The notes below the pieces were generated by a model. It was given only the letters and a program-made list of their open reading frames with translations. It was not told the origin of the DNA and did not search any database. From Citrobacter gillenii (GTDB taxonomy: Bacteria > Pseudomonadota > Gammaproteobacteria > Enterobacterales > Enterobacteriaceae), in the NCBI RefSeq assembly GCF_013337685.1, contig NZ_SUQN01000001.1, positions 310,001-374,000 on the forward strand: 64,000 nucleotides of DNA, given 5' to 3'. This document shows positions 39,208-48,569 of the stretch, piece after piece; the stretch's first letter is position 1, and each line of letters opens with the position of its first letter. The position numbers and the translations under genes were made by a program.

Positions 39208-41877
39208 CTACAGCAAGCTCTTGACGTAAGTGTCAATGTCGCTGATGTACTTTTCTATACCTGGAGCATCTTTTTCTTGAATAAGATGTTCCAGCGCTTC
39301 ACATAACTGCTTGCCGGGTACCAGATTAAGCATGGCAAACACGCCTTTCAGGCGATGGGCGGTTTGGGCTAACGCAGCGAAATCGCTGGTTTCCGCCTCA
39401 GTATACAACCTCTTAACATCATCCGGTACTGTGTCTACAAAGAGTGCATAGTAACCACTGGCATGAAGTTCGGCGTTTTCATCTCCGCCGAGGGGGATTT
39501 CCTGGATCTCTTCCTGCGCCAGCTGCTCTTCTATTAGCTCGAGGACAGCTTCCTGCATAGCATTGCTCATATTAAAGTTGACGCGCAGCTGACCAGGGCC
39601 AATTTTGCGTACGCCAGACTCATCATCGCTTAAAAGCAAGCCCGAGGCAGTAAGATTAGACGGATTATCAGTTAAAAAGAGATCATATTCTTGACTACTC
39701 AACCGTTCATCGGGCGTGATGCAGGTGGCTCCCCAGTTTTCTAACTGACGTAATACGATGCTACGTACCTCACTGGAGGTGACATCAACCATTACGCAGA
39801 CGTCATCCAACAGGCGCTCTTCAATGTCAGCATGTTGGTCATGCAGCGGCATTTTAACATGGACGATATAACGCGTTCCAAGTTCTTCACGCGCTTTGAT
39901 ATTCAGGTGCCCGCCCAGTTTACGGGCCAGCTGATCGCATAGCCAAAACGTCAGCGGGTTGGCTTTGCCATAGCGATCGCCCTGCGTTTCATTGATGAAC
40001 GGAAAGTGTAGATTATCAATTTCATTCAACGTTACGCCTTCACCAGTATCCAGAATACGGAAGGTCAGGCGCTCTGCCTCTGATTCATCCTGGTCAACTT
40101 CGAGGGTAATTTTCCCAATTTGCGTGGTGGTTACCGCGTATTGAATCAACAGCAGCAGAATACGGCGCAGGGCGTCACGGTCGCCGCGGCGTTCATCGCT
40201 GGCGCTGAGGTTATTTTTAATCAGCAGCTGCAGGCCTTTGCGTTTAATGACCGGCAGAACGTCAGGCACCACTTCATCAATTAACGTTTGAACGGAGAAC
40301 AGCGTGGACTCGCTTTTCCAGCTGTCGCTCTCGAGAATATTGGCCAACTGAATTTCATCAACCATTCGCACCAGCACATCGGCCTGATTTGCCAGTTTTT
40401 GGCTGTCAGGCGTATTGAGTGCGGCGGCATTAACGGCCAGTATTCTGGCCGGATCTTTCAGGGCACTGCCGATATTCTGCATAAATGCGGCGCGGGCCTG
40501 CTGATTTTTCTCATACAGGCGCTGGGCTTGTTTCAGTTTTTTATTCACCAGCACTTCTTTGTCCTGGTCGCGAATAATAAAGATCTGCGTACGCGGTGAT
40601 ATCTGGCTGCGGAACAGTCGGATTTCATACAGTTCATTATTAATGGTGGCCTGGATCACGCCCTGATGTTGCTCAGCCATGCTGGTTATGTTTTGCAAAT
40701 TCAAATGCGGCAGCAGGTGGTCGGCAATTTTATTGCTGATGACCGTACGGTTAGCCTCCTGATCGTGCACCAATAAGCCCAGCGGCAGCAGTGAAACAAT
40801 CTCTTCGTTGATTGCTCGCAAAACGCGTAATTCATTATTGGCGGCAAGATTTGGCACCACGTCGGTCGAGCGGGCAGGGAGGTGGCGAAAGGTGGTATAG
40901 CCAAATAACGCCAGTGCCAGCAATGCGATGTTCAGCAACAGCGGCAGCAGGATATTTTGCAAGGTGTCGAGCAGCAATGAACCGAACGGGACCTGCCAGA
41001 CCAGTCGCATATCCGTTGAGTTTAGCGCCGATGAAATCTCAATTTTGGCGTTATTGAAGCTGATACTGACGCTGTCAGGCGACTCTTTTTCATTACTGTG
41101 CTCGACCGTTGAGGTGGCATCAGGTTCCAAATGAAAACTGTCCAGCGGCATGCCTGGCGGGATCAGATCATTAATGGGCAGGTCAAACGCCACCACGGTG
41201 GCCAGATGTCCCGGCTGATTAAAGGTGGTACGCAGTGTGAAGTAATGGCCGTTTTGCCAGACCAGGCGGCGCAGCGAGGAGAAGCTTTCACGTTCATCCA
41301 GCGCATTGGCCTGCTGTAGCATTTCTGCACGGCGCGAATCGACGATATTACCAATCGTCGACTCTTTAAAGCCGGAGGTCAGATCTTTCAGTGGCAACGT
41401 CGAAATCAGGATCAGGCTGTTGTCCTGGCCATTGAGATAATACATTGACCATGGGACATTCTCGGCTCCCCACAGGGTATCCAGGTAGGTTGAGATACGC
41501 TGAGTCATCTCCAGCGTTGAGCTGTCATGCGAGCCAAAAATAAGCGCTTCGGTTTTTCTGCGTGGTTTCTCAAGATAGTAGATATCTTGTTTCAAACGGG
41601 TTTCTTGTAGTCCATCCGCTGTGGCGGATTGCGGGGTGGCGGCAATATTGTCATAAATTTGCCACGTGACGTACCGCCAGGTATCTACTCGTTTATGGAT
41701 GGCATGCGTGATATCGACAATCTGATAGCTCTTATCTTTTAGCCAGGTGTTGACCGCGCTCTGGACCATCACGCCCATCATCACTAACAGCACAACGATC
41801 AGTAATAAGAAGAAACGGGTAATACTTCCCGGAAGTAGGGAAAATCGGGTAGAAGCCGTTGTGTCTGACTGACTCAT
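39208..41877 (-). CDS. rcsD: RcsD, phosphotransfer protein of the Rcs phosphorelay
   Basis: 889 residues (E. coli 890). Inner-membrane protein with TM segments near 20-45 and 305-330 around a periplasmic domain, a histidine-kinase-like region lacking the catalytic His, an ABL domain and a C-terminal HPt domain with the phospho-transfer His in TAHRLKGVFAML (about residue 841). It passes phosphate from RcsC to RcsB. It forms an operon with rcsB. Confidence 0.96.
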   Translation of the reverse strand: MSQSDTTASTRFSLLPGSITRFFLLLIVVLLVMMGVMVQSAVNTWLKDKSYQIVDITHAIHKRVDTWRYVTWQIYDNIAATPQSATADGLQETRLKQDIYYLEKPRRKTEALIFGSHDSSTLEMTQRISTYLDTLWGAENVPWSMYYLNGQDNSLILISTLPLKDLTSGFKESTIGNIVDSRRAEMLQQANALDERESFSSLRRLVWQNGHYFTLRTTFNQPGHLATVVAFDLPINDLIPPGMPLDSFHLEPDATSTVEHSNEKESPDSVSISFNNAKIEISSALNSTDMRLVWQVPFGSLLLDTLQNILLPLLLNIALLALALFGYTTFRHLPARSTDVVPNLAANNELRVLRAINEEIVSLLPLGLLVHDQEANRTVISNKIADHLLPHLNLQNITSMAEQHQGVIQATINNELYEIRLFRSQISPRTQIFIIRDQDKEVLVNKKLKQAQRLYEKNQQARAAFMQNIGSALKDPARILAVNAAALNTPDSQKLANQADVLVRMVDEIQLANILESDSWKSESTLFSVQTLIDEVVPDVLPVIKRKGLQLLIKNNLSASDERRGDRDALRRILLLLIQYAVTTTQIGKITLEVDQDESEAERLTFRILDTGEGVTLNEIDNLHFPFINETQGDRYGKANPLTFWLCDQLARKLGGHLNIKAREELGTRYIVHVKMPLHDQHADIEERLLDDVCVMVDVTSSEVRSIVLRQLENWGATCITPDERLSSQEYDLFLTDNPSNLTASGLLLSDDESGVRKIGPGQLRVNFNMSNAMQEAVLELIEEQLAQEEIQEIPLGGDENAELHASGYYALFVDTVPDDVKRLYTEAETSDFAALAQTAHRLKGVFAMLNLVPGKQLCEALEHLIQEKDAPGIEKYISDIDTYVKSLL

Positions 41878-42191
41878 TCGTGTTTAAGACCTGTTAGAAC
41901 GATGCTTAAGATGAAGGGGCAGTATAAAGGGTAATGGATGAATTGCCATACTCTCGCAGCACCGGACGCATGGCATGTGTTTACCGCACATCTTGCTTCG
42001 TCACGGCGTGGTCAATCTGTACAGCCCACCGTGTCAGGTACAAATAGAAATTTTGAACCTAAGAAATTAGCATTAAATAACAAGAAATTATTAGATAAGC
42101 TTAGGTGTGATTAATACACAAAGAAATAGTTAATAATTGTTATAGTTTTTGGTTGGTAGCACAGGACTGTCAGTTTTGTGTAAATTAGGGT
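41878..42191. other. rcsD upstream region
   Basis: 314 bp between rcsD and micF. It should hold the rcsD promoter, but I see no site that I can defend. The stretch from about 42040 onward is very AT-rich. No ORF or RNA gene recognised. Confidence 0.4.
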
Positions 42192-42285
42192 AAAAAAAAA
42201 CCGAACGCAGAGCATTCGGTTGAAATAGGGGTAAACAGACATTCAAGAATGAATGACGGTAATAAATAAAGTTAATGATGATAGC
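42192..42285 (-). ncRNA. micF: MicF small regulatory RNA
   Basis: On the minus strand the sequence starts GCTATCATCATTAACTTT, the conserved MicF 5' end that pairs with the ompF message, and ends in a GC-rich hairpin (CCGAATGC TCT GCGTTCGG, one G-U pair) followed by nine T. Length 94 nt against 93 in E. coli. It diverges from ompC, from which it shares OmpR control. The target ompF is not in this window. Confidence 0.93.
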
Positions 42286-42617
42286 AGTGCTATTTTAGTT
42301 GCGAGTGAAGATTTTGTTTTGTCATTCAGTGCTATGAGTTTTTTGAATGCAATTAGTTGATTTATATCGTTATCTGTATGTTTCTTGACTATTTGTGCTT
42401 ATTTTGCTCATTTTTTGATTTTTAAAAAGTTCCCTGATATTAACATTTTGAAACATCTATGTAGATAAATGAAACACCTTTAAAGTTTTAGTATCATATT
42501 CGTGTTGGATTATTCTGTGTTTTTGCGGAGAATGAAGTTGCCGACTGGTTAATGAACGTAATCAGTATGCAGTGGCATAAAAAAAGCAATAAAGGCATAT
42601 AACAGAGGGTTAATAAC
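42286..42617. other. micF-ompC divergent control region and ompC leader
   Basis: 332 bp without an ORF. The left part is AT-rich promoter DNA of micF, the OmpR cluster lies at 42440-42499, and the last 95 bp form the ompC 5' leader with a late ribosome site (AGAGGG) at 42603-42608. Confidence 0.6.
42440..42499 (+). promoter_or_regulatory. Tandem OmpR sites of the ompC (and micF) control region
   Basis: Three consecutive 20-bp elements, at 42440-42459, 42460-42479 and 42480-42499, align nearly base for base with the E. coli ompC C1, C2 and C3 OmpR sites (for example TTTTGAAACATCT, ATAAATGAAACA, GTTTTAGTATCATAT). The ompC -10 region GGATTATTCT follows. Phospho-OmpR activates here at high osmolarity. 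Confidence 0.85.
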
Positions 42618-43733
42618 ATGAAAGTCAAAGTACTGTCCCTCCTGGTCCCAGCTCTGCTGGTAGCAGGTACCGCGAATGCGGCTGAAATTTACAACAAAGA
42701 CGGCAACAAATTAGACCTGTACGGTAAAGTCGACGGTCTGCACTATTTCTCCGATAACAAAGGTGATGATGGTGACAAGACTTACATGCGTATCGGCTTC
42801 AAAGGCGAAACTCAGGTTAACGACCAACTGACCGGTTACGGCCAGTGGGAATACCAGATTCAAGGTAACGCGGCTGAAAGTGAAAACAACTCCTGGACCC
42901 GTGTGGCGTTTGCAGGTCTGAAATTCGCTGATGCCGGTTCTTTCGACTACGGTCGTAACTACGGCGTGGTTTACGACGTAACGTCCTGGACCGACGTTCT
43001 GCCGGAATTCGGCGGTGACACCTACGGTTCTGACAACTTCATGCAGCAGCGTGGTAACGGCTTCGCGACCTACCGTAACACCGATTTCTTCGGTCTGGTT
43101 GATGGTCTGAACTTTGCCATTCAGTACCAGGGCAAAAACGGTAGCGTGAGCGGCGAAGACGAGAACGGCAGAACGTTCACTGGCGTGACCAACAACGGTC
43201 GTGATGCACTGCGTCAGAATGGCGACGGTGTTGGCGGATCGATCACGTATGATATCGGTGAAGGCTTCGCGCTGGGTACCGCAGTCACCAGCTCCAAACG
43301 TACTGACGAGCAGAACCGTTTGAACTTCGGTACTGGCGACCGTGCTGAAACCTACACCGGTGGTCTGAAATACGACGCGAACAACGTGTACCTGGCAGCA
43401 CAGTACACCCAGACCTACAACGCAACGCGTGCAGGTGATTTAGGCTGGGCTAACAAAGCGCAGAACTTCGAAGCCGTTGCACAGTACCAGTTCGACTTCG
43501 GTCTGCGTCCGTCCGTGGCTTACCTGCAGTCCAAAGGTAAAGACCTGGGTCGTGGTTATGGCGACGAAGACATCCTGAAATATGTTGATGTTGGCGCGAC
43601 TTACTACTTCAACAAAAACATGTCTACCTATGTTGATTACAAAATCAACCTGCTGGATGACAACAACTTCACCCGTGATGCGGGTATCTCTACCGATGAT
43701 ATCGTAGCGCTGGGTCTGGTTTACCAGTTCTAA
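42618..43733 (+). CDS. ompC: OmpC, outer membrane porin
   Basis: 371 residues with signal peptide ([21 protein letters not shown], then mature [16 protein letters not shown]). Trimeric 16-strand porin; the constriction-loop L3 motif [13 protein letters not shown] is visible, and the protein ends in a C-terminal Phe (GLVYQF), as outer-membrane barrels do. Loop segments ([28 protein letters not shown]) differ from the E. coli and Salmonella proteins, as expected for surface loops. Monocistronic, followed by a terminator. Confidence 0.96.
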   Translation: MKVKVLSLLVPALLVAGTANAAEIYNKDGNKLDLYGKVDGLHYFSDNKGDDGDKTYMRIGFKGETQVNDQLTGYGQWEYQIQGNAAESENNSWTRVAFAGLKFADAGSFDYGRNYGVVYDVTSWTDVLPEFGGDTYGSDNFMQQRGNGFATYRNTDFFGLVDGLNFAIQYQGKNGSVSGEDENGRTFTGVTNNGRDALRQNGDGVGGSITYDIGEGFALGTAVTSSKRTDEQNRLNFGTGDRAETYTGGLKYDANNVYLAAQYTQTYNATRAGDLGWANKAQNFEAVAQYQFDFGLRPSVAYLQSKGKDLGRGYGDEDILKYVDVGATYYFNKNMSTYVDYKINLLDDNNFTRDAGISTDDIVALGLVYQF

Positions 43734-43752
43734 TCTGCGTTCATTGTTATTA

Positions 43753-43776
43753 AAAGGCCCTGCGGGGCCTTTTTTA
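43753..43776 (+). terminator. Rho-independent terminator after ompC
   Basis: AAAGGCCC-TGC-GGGGCCTTTTTT: a tight GC stem with a 3-nt loop and a T run, 20 bp after the ompC stop. Confidence 0.9.
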
Positions 43777-43849
43777 ATGCCGTTATTCCGGCGTACAGGC
43801 AACCCTTTTTGGTGTACTCTTGCGTCCGTTCGCATGAGGATAATCACGT

Positions 43850-44905
43850 ATGGATATGAATTTTTGCCGCGCAGCCCTGTTGGCTGTGACGATCTTTTTT
43901 GTCGGCTGCGATAACGCACCAAAGCCGGTTCAGACCACACCGCCTGCGGCCACCGTACTGGAAGGCAAAACGATGGGCACCTTCTGGCGGGTTAGCGTGG
44001 TGAACGTTGATGCTAAACGCGCCGAAGAACTGCGGGTCAAGATCCAGACGCAGCTTGATGCTGACGATCAGCTGCTCTCTACCTATAAAAACGATTCTGC
44101 GCTGATGCGTTTTAACTTGTCGAAAAGCCTGTCGCCCTGGCCGGTCAACGATGCCATGGCGGATATCATCACCTCGGCGCTGCGTATTGGCGCGAAAACC
44201 GATGGCGCGATGGACATCACCGTCGGCCCGTTGGTTAACCTGTGGGGATTTGGTCCGGACAAGCAGCCGCTGCATATCCCCACGCAGGCACAAATTGATG
44301 CAGCAAAAGCACAAACCGGGCTGCAGCACCTGAGCGTAATCAATGACACGCGGCAGAACTATCTGCAGAAAGATCTAGCGGATCTGTATGTCGATCTCTC
44401 TACCGTTGGTGAAGGTTATGCTGCCGATCATCTGGCCCGACTGATGGAGCAGGAGGGGATCGCCCGTTATCTGGTGTCCGTTGGTGGGGCGCTGAACAGC
44501 CGGGGGATGAACGCCGAGGGACGTCCGTGGCGAGTAGCGATCCAGAAACCCACCGATCGGGAAAACGCGGTGCAGGCGGTTGTCGATATTAACGGTCATG
44601 GCATCAGCACGTCCGGCAGTTATCGCAATTATTACGAACTGGACGGAAAGCGTCTGTCGCATGTTATCGATCCGCAAACCGGTCGGCCAATTGAGCATAA
44701 TCTGGTCTCGGTGACGGTGATTGCGCCTACGGCACTGGAAGCCGACGGCTGGGATACCGGCCTGATGGTGCTCGGCACGGATAAAGCCAAAGAGGTGGTG
44801 CGTCGTGAAGGGCTGGCGGTTTATATGATTGTCAAAGAAGGCGAGGGGTTTAAAACCTGGATGTCGCCGCAGTTCGAAAGCTTTCTGGTCAGCGATAAAA
44901 ATTAA
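43850..44905 (+). CDS. apbE: ApbE, FAD:protein FMN transferase lipoprotein
   Basis: 351 residues, as in E. coli. Periplasmic lipoprotein (lipobox FFVGC, Cys20) that attaches FMN to threonines of target proteins such as the RnfG/RnfD and NqrB/NqrC types. The core ApbE motifs GKTMGTFW, DLSTVGEGYAADHLA, VSVGGALNSRG and the Mg2+-binding region HVIDPQTGRPI and ADGWDTGLMVLG are intact. It lies just upstream of ada; the ada control site overlaps its last codons. Confidence 0.95.
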   Translation: MDMNFCRAALLAVTIFFVGCDNAPKPVQTTPPAATVLEGKTMGTFWRVSVVNVDAKRAEELRVKIQTQLDADDQLLSTYKNDSALMRFNLSKSLSPWPVNDAMADIITSALRIGAKTDGAMDITVGPLVNLWGFGPDKQPLHIPTQAQIDAAKAQTGLQHLSVINDTRQNYLQKDLADLYVDLSTVGEGYAADHLARLMEQEGIARYLVSVGGALNSRGMNAEGRPWRVAIQKPTDRENAVQAVVDINGHGISTSGSYRNYYELDGKRLSHVIDPQTGRPIEHNLVSVTVIAPTALEADGWDTGLMVLGTDKAKEVVRREGLAVYMIVKEGEGFKTWMSPQFESFLVSDKN

Positions 44906-44916
44906 AAAGCAAGATT
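44900..44916 (+). promoter_or_regulatory. Degenerate Ada box upstream of ada
   Basis: AATTAAAAAGCAAGATTG starts at 44900; the E. coli ada promoter, as I recall it, has AATTAAAGCGCAAGATTG. Flanks are identical and only two central bases differ (GC to AA). It overlaps the end of apbE. The change falls in the part of the box contacted by methylated Ada. Confidence 0.5.
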
Positions 44917-44984
44917 GCAGGTTTTTACGCCCTGCAATGCGGACACACTGAGGCTAAGCACTATGCTTAACAAAGGAGTCCATT

Positions 44985-46049
44985 ATGAATAATCTTCAAC
45001 GCGTAACCGATGAGGACCGTTGGCAGTCTGTGTTACAGCGTGATGCGGACGCTGACGGTCAGTTTGTTTTTGCTGTACAGACCACGGGTATCTTTTGTCG
45101 ACCGTCATGTCGGGCTAAACATGCGCTGCGTAAAAATGTCCGTTTCTTTGCCGATGCCGGGCAGGCGTTAGCGGCAGGATTTCGTCCCTGCAAACGCTGT
45201 CAGCCGGATAAAGCCAACGCGCAGCAGCAGCGGCTGGAGAAGATTAGCCTGGCGTGCCAGCTGTTAGAGCAGGAGTCGCCGCTCACGCTGGAGGCTTTAG
45301 CCCAGCAAGTGGCGATGAGCCCGTTTCATCTACATCGTCTGTTTAAAGCTACGACGGGCATGACGCCGAAAGCGTGGCAGCAGTCCTGGCGCGTCAGGCG
45401 TTTGCGTGACGCGCTGGCGAAAGGCGCACCGGTGACCCAGGCGATTTTGAATGCCGGCTTCCCCGACAGCAGCAGCTATTACCGTAAAGCGGATGGAGCG
45501 CTGGGCATGACGGCAAAGCAGTTTCGTCAAGGCGGCGATAAGCTGGCGATTCGCTATACCGTGGCGGACTGCGCACTGGGCCGCTGCCTGGTAGCGGAAA
45601 GTGAACGCGGTATCTGCGCAATTTTACTCGGCGACGACGATGCTACGCTGGTATCTGAGCTGCATGAACTGTTTCCTGCAGCACGCGGTGTGCCTGCGGA
45701 TCCCGATTTTCAACAGCGTGTGCGCGAAGTGATCGCGGTCATTAACTCACGCAATACCCCATTGTCGCTGCCGCTGGATATTCGGGGAACCGCGTTTCAG
45801 CAGCAGGTGTGGCAGGCGCTGCGTGACATTCCCTGTGGCGAAACGGTGAGCTACCAGCAGTTGGCGAATGCCGTGGGGAAACCGAAAGCGGTGCGCGCTG
45901 TGGCGAGTGCCTGCGGAGCAAATAAGCTGGCGATTGTGATCCCGTGTCATCGGGTGATCCGCGGCGATGGCGCGCTTTCGGGTTATCGCTGGGGCGTCGC
46001 CCGCAAGGCGCAACTGCTGCACCGTGAAACCACAGGTGAGGACAGATAA
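44985..46049 (+). CDS. ada: Ada, bifunctional transcriptional activator / DNA alkyltransferase
   Basis: 354 residues, as in E. coli. The N-terminal domain has the Zn site and methyl-acceptor Cys38 (FCRPSC, with Cys42, Cys69 and Cys72), an AraC-type helix-turn-helix occupies about residues 85-180, and the C-terminal O6-methylguanine methyltransferase has the active-site motif IPCHRV with Cys321. All key cysteines are present. It senses methylphosphotriesters and induces itself and alkB. The TAA stop shares its last base with the alkB ATG. Confidence 0.97.
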   Translation: MNNLQRVTDEDRWQSVLQRDADADGQFVFAVQTTGIFCRPSCRAKHALRKNVRFFADAGQALAAGFRPCKRCQPDKANAQQQRLEKISLACQLLEQESPLTLEALAQQVAMSPFHLHRLFKATTGMTPKAWQQSWRVRRLRDALAKGAPVTQAILNAGFPDSSSYYRKADGALGMTAKQFRQGGDKLAIRYTVADCALGRCLVAESERGICAILLGDDDATLVSELHELFPAARGVPADPDFQQRVREVIAVINSRNTPLSLPLDIRGTAFQQQVWQALRDIPCGETVSYQQLANAVGKPKAVRAVASACGANKLAIVIPCHRVIRGDGALSGYRWGVARKAQLLHRETTGEDR

Positions 46050-46699
46050 TGCTCGATCTCTTTGCGCAGGCAAAACCCTGGCAGGAGCCGCTGGCGTCCG
46101 GTGCGGTCATTTTGCGCCGTTTTGCGTTTGATGCCGCGCCTTCTTTATTACAGGAAATGGCGGTTGTCGTCAGACAATCGCCGTTTCGCCAGATGGTGAC
46201 CCCCGGCGGATATACAATGTCGGTGGCGATGACCAACTGTGGTCAATTGGGGTGGACGACCGATCAGCATGGCTACCTCTATTCTCCGGTCGATCCGTTG
46301 ACCGGTAGCGCCTGGCCGCGTTTGCCTGACGTTTTTGCCGAACTGTGTCAACAGGCGGCGACCGCTGCGGGCTATCCCGATTTCCGACCAGATGCCTGTT
46401 TGATCAACCGCTATACGCCAGGGGCAAAACTGTCGTTGCATCAGGATAAAGACGAACCCGACCTGCAAGCGCCCATTGTTTCTGTCTCGCTGGGCCTGCC
46501 GGCAATCTTTCAGTTCGGTGGTCTGAAGCGCAACGATCCGTTAAAGCGGCTGCTGCTGGAACACGGTGATGTGGTGGTGTGGGGCGGGAAATCGCGCTTG
46601 TTTTATCATGGTATACAGCCGCTTAAGACTGGCTACCATCCGTTGACAACGGACTGCCGTTACAATCTGACTTTTCGCCGGGCGAGTAAAGAAGAATAA
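46049..46699 (+). CDS. alkB: AlkB, alpha-ketoglutarate-dependent DNA dioxygenase
   Basis: 216 residues, as in E. coli. Fe(II)/2-oxoglutarate oxygenase that removes 1-methyladenine and 3-methylcytosine lesions by oxidative demethylation. The Fe ligands lie in LHQDKDE (His and Asp) and FYHGIQPL (His), with 2OG-binding arginines in RYNLTFRRA, and the substrate loop TPGGYTMSVAMTNCG. Coupled to ada by a TAATG overlap. Confidence 0.97.
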   Translation: MLDLFAQAKPWQEPLASGAVILRRFAFDAAPSLLQEMAVVVRQSPFRQMVTPGGYTMSVAMTNCGQLGWTTDQHGYLYSPVDPLTGSAWPRLPDVFAELCQQAATAAGYPDFRPDACLINRYTPGAKLSLHQDKDEPDLQAPIVSVSLGLPAIFQFGGLKRNDPLKRLLLEHGDVVVWGGKSRLFYHGIQPLKTGYHPLTTDCRYNLTFRRASKEE

Positions 46700-46774
46700 A
46701 AATAAGAATTATTATTGCTGTCGGCGAAGAGATGTTTAAACTGCGGGCTGTTATTACTTGTCCGGGTTGAACAC

Positions 46775-48418
46775 ATGGAACTTTTACTTCTTGTCTGGCG
46801 GCAGTATCGCTGGCCATTTATCAGCGTCATGGCGCTCAGCCTTGCCAGTGCTGCGTTGGGGATTGGGCTGATTGCGTTTATCAACCAGCGCCTGATTGAA
46901 ACAGTCGACACTACGCTTATGGTGCTGCCGGAGTTTCTCGGCCTGCTGCTGTTGCTGATGATCGTGACTCTTGGTTCACAGCTGGCGTTGACCACGCTGG
47001 GACACCACTTTGTCTACCGTCTGCGTAGCGAATTTATCAAACGTATTCTGGATACTCACGTCGAGCGCATCGAACAGCTCGGTAGCGCCGCGTTGCTGGC
47101 TGGCTTAACCAGCGATATCCGCAATATCACCATCGCCTTTGTCCGCCTGCCGGAGCTGGTGCAGGGGATTATATTGACCGTCGGGTCTGCGGCATATCTG
47201 GCGATGCTGTCGACCAAAATGTTGCTGGTGACGGCAATCTGGATGGCGATCACCATCTGGGGTGGATTTTTGCTGGTGGCGCGGGTGTACAAACACATGG
47301 CCACGTTGCGTGAAACCGAAGACAAGCTGTACAACGATTACCAGACGGTGCTGGAAGGGCGCAAAGAGCTGACCCTTAACCGTGAACGTGCTGAGCATAT
47401 TTTTAATCAACTGTACGTCCCGGATGCCAAAGAGTACCGCCACCATATTATTCGTGCCGATACCTTCCACCTGAGCGCGGTCAACTGGTCGAACATTATG
47501 ATGTTGGGTGCCATTGGCCTGGTGTTCTGGATGGCTAATAGCCTCGGCTGGGCGGATACCAACGTCGCGGCAACCTATTCGCTGACGCTGCTGTTCCTGC
47601 GTACGCCGCTGCTGTCTGCCGTTGGCGCGCTGCCCACGCTGCTCACCGCCCAAGTGGCGTTTAATAAACTGAATAAATTTGCACTGGCACCGTTCAAGGC
47701 TGAATTCCCTCGTCCTACTGCATTCCCAAACTGGAAAACGCTCGAGCTACGTAACGTAGTTTTCCACTATCAGGACAATGCTTTCTCCGTTGGGCCGGTC
47801 AATCTGACCATTCACCGTGGCGAGCTGATCTTCCTGATTGGCGGCAATGGCAGCGGGAAATCTACGCTGGCCATGTTACTGACTGGGTTATACCAGCCGC
47901 AGTCTGGCGAGATCCTGCTCGACGGTAAGGCGGTGGCGGTCGACAAACCTGAAGACTACCGCAAGCTGTTCTCCGCCGTGTTTACCGACGTCTGGCTGTT
48001 TGACAAACTGCTGGGGCCGGAAGGTCAATCGGCCAACCCGGCGCTGGTCGATAAGTGGCTGGAACATCTGCAGATGGCGCACAAGCTGGAGCTGAACGAC
48101 GGGCGCATTCTGAATCTTAAGCTGTCGAAAGGGCAGAAAAAACGCGTGGCACTGCTGCTGGCGTTAGCCGAGGAACGCGACATTATTCTGCTGGATGAAT
48201 GGGCTGCCGATCAGGACCCGCACTTCCGGCGCGAATTCTACCAGGTGCTGTTGCCGTTGATGCAAGAGATGGGCAAAACCATTTTTGCCATTAGTCACGA
48301 TGATCACTACTTTATTCATGCCGATCGCTTGCTTGAGATGCGCAATGGCCAGCTGACTGAGCTGTTGGGCGACGATCGCGACGCTGCTTCGCGTGATGCC
48401 GTCGCACGTACTGCCTGA
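46775..48418 (+). CDS. yojI: YojI, ABC exporter (microcin J25 efflux in E. coli)
   Basis: 547 residues, as in E. coli. Fused ABC exporter half: six-helix membrane domain (about 1-320), then the ATPase with Walker [10 protein letters not shown], signature LSKGQKKR and Walker [13 protein letters not shown]. In E. coli it exports microcin J25 with TolC. The ATG at 46775 gives the family start [14 protein letters not shown]; the frame is open 20 codons further up. Natural substrate unknown. Confidence 0.94.
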   Translation: MELLLLVWRQYRWPFISVMALSLASAALGIGLIAFINQRLIETVDTTLMVLPEFLGLLLLLMIVTLGSQLALTTLGHHFVYRLRSEFIKRILDTHVERIEQLGSAALLAGLTSDIRNITIAFVRLPELVQGIILTVGSAAYLAMLSTKMLLVTAIWMAITIWGGFLLVARVYKHMATLRETEDKLYNDYQTVLEGRKELTLNRERAEHIFNQLYVPDAKEYRHHIIRADTFHLSAVNWSNIMMLGAIGLVFWMANSLGWADTNVAATYSLTLLFLRTPLLSAVGALPTLLTAQVAFNKLNKFALAPFKAEFPRPTAFPNWKTLELRNVVFHYQDNAFSVGPVNLTIHRGELIFLIGGNGSGKSTLAMLLTGLYQPQSGEILLDGKAVAVDKPEDYRKLFSAVFTDVWLFDKLLGPEGQSANPALVDKWLEHLQMAHKLELNDGRILNLKLSKGQKKRVALLLALAEERDIILLDEWAADQDPHFRREFYQVLLPLMQEMGKTIFAISHDDHYFIHADRLLEMRNGQLTELLGDDRDAASRDAVARTA

Positions 48419-48431
48419 ATCGGTGAGTTGT

Positions 48432-48500
48432 TACCCGATGGCACTACGCTTATCGGGCCTATAACTCCGCGTGCCGCCGGTTTTTTATCCATCCGGCGGC
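48432..48500. repeat. Single REP-like palindrome and strong hairpin after yojI
   Basis: CCCGATGGC...CTTATCGGG (48434-48458) is a diverged REP unit. A second, perfect 8-bp hairpin GCCGCCGG / CCGGCGGC (48473-48500, 12-nt T-rich loop) follows. The latter could end the yojI transcript although a clean T run after it is missing. Confidence 0.65.
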
Positions 48501-48569
48501 TTCGTTTATTGTTATTTACATAATTCGGCATCATGATTAATGATATTTCATATCATGGATTTATGATTG

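Noticed and set aside
46700..46774. AT-rich AATAAGAATTATTATTG stretch before yojI as a Fur box
   Set aside because: The match to the Fur consensus is poor once the general AT bias is considered, and nothing nearby concerns iron.
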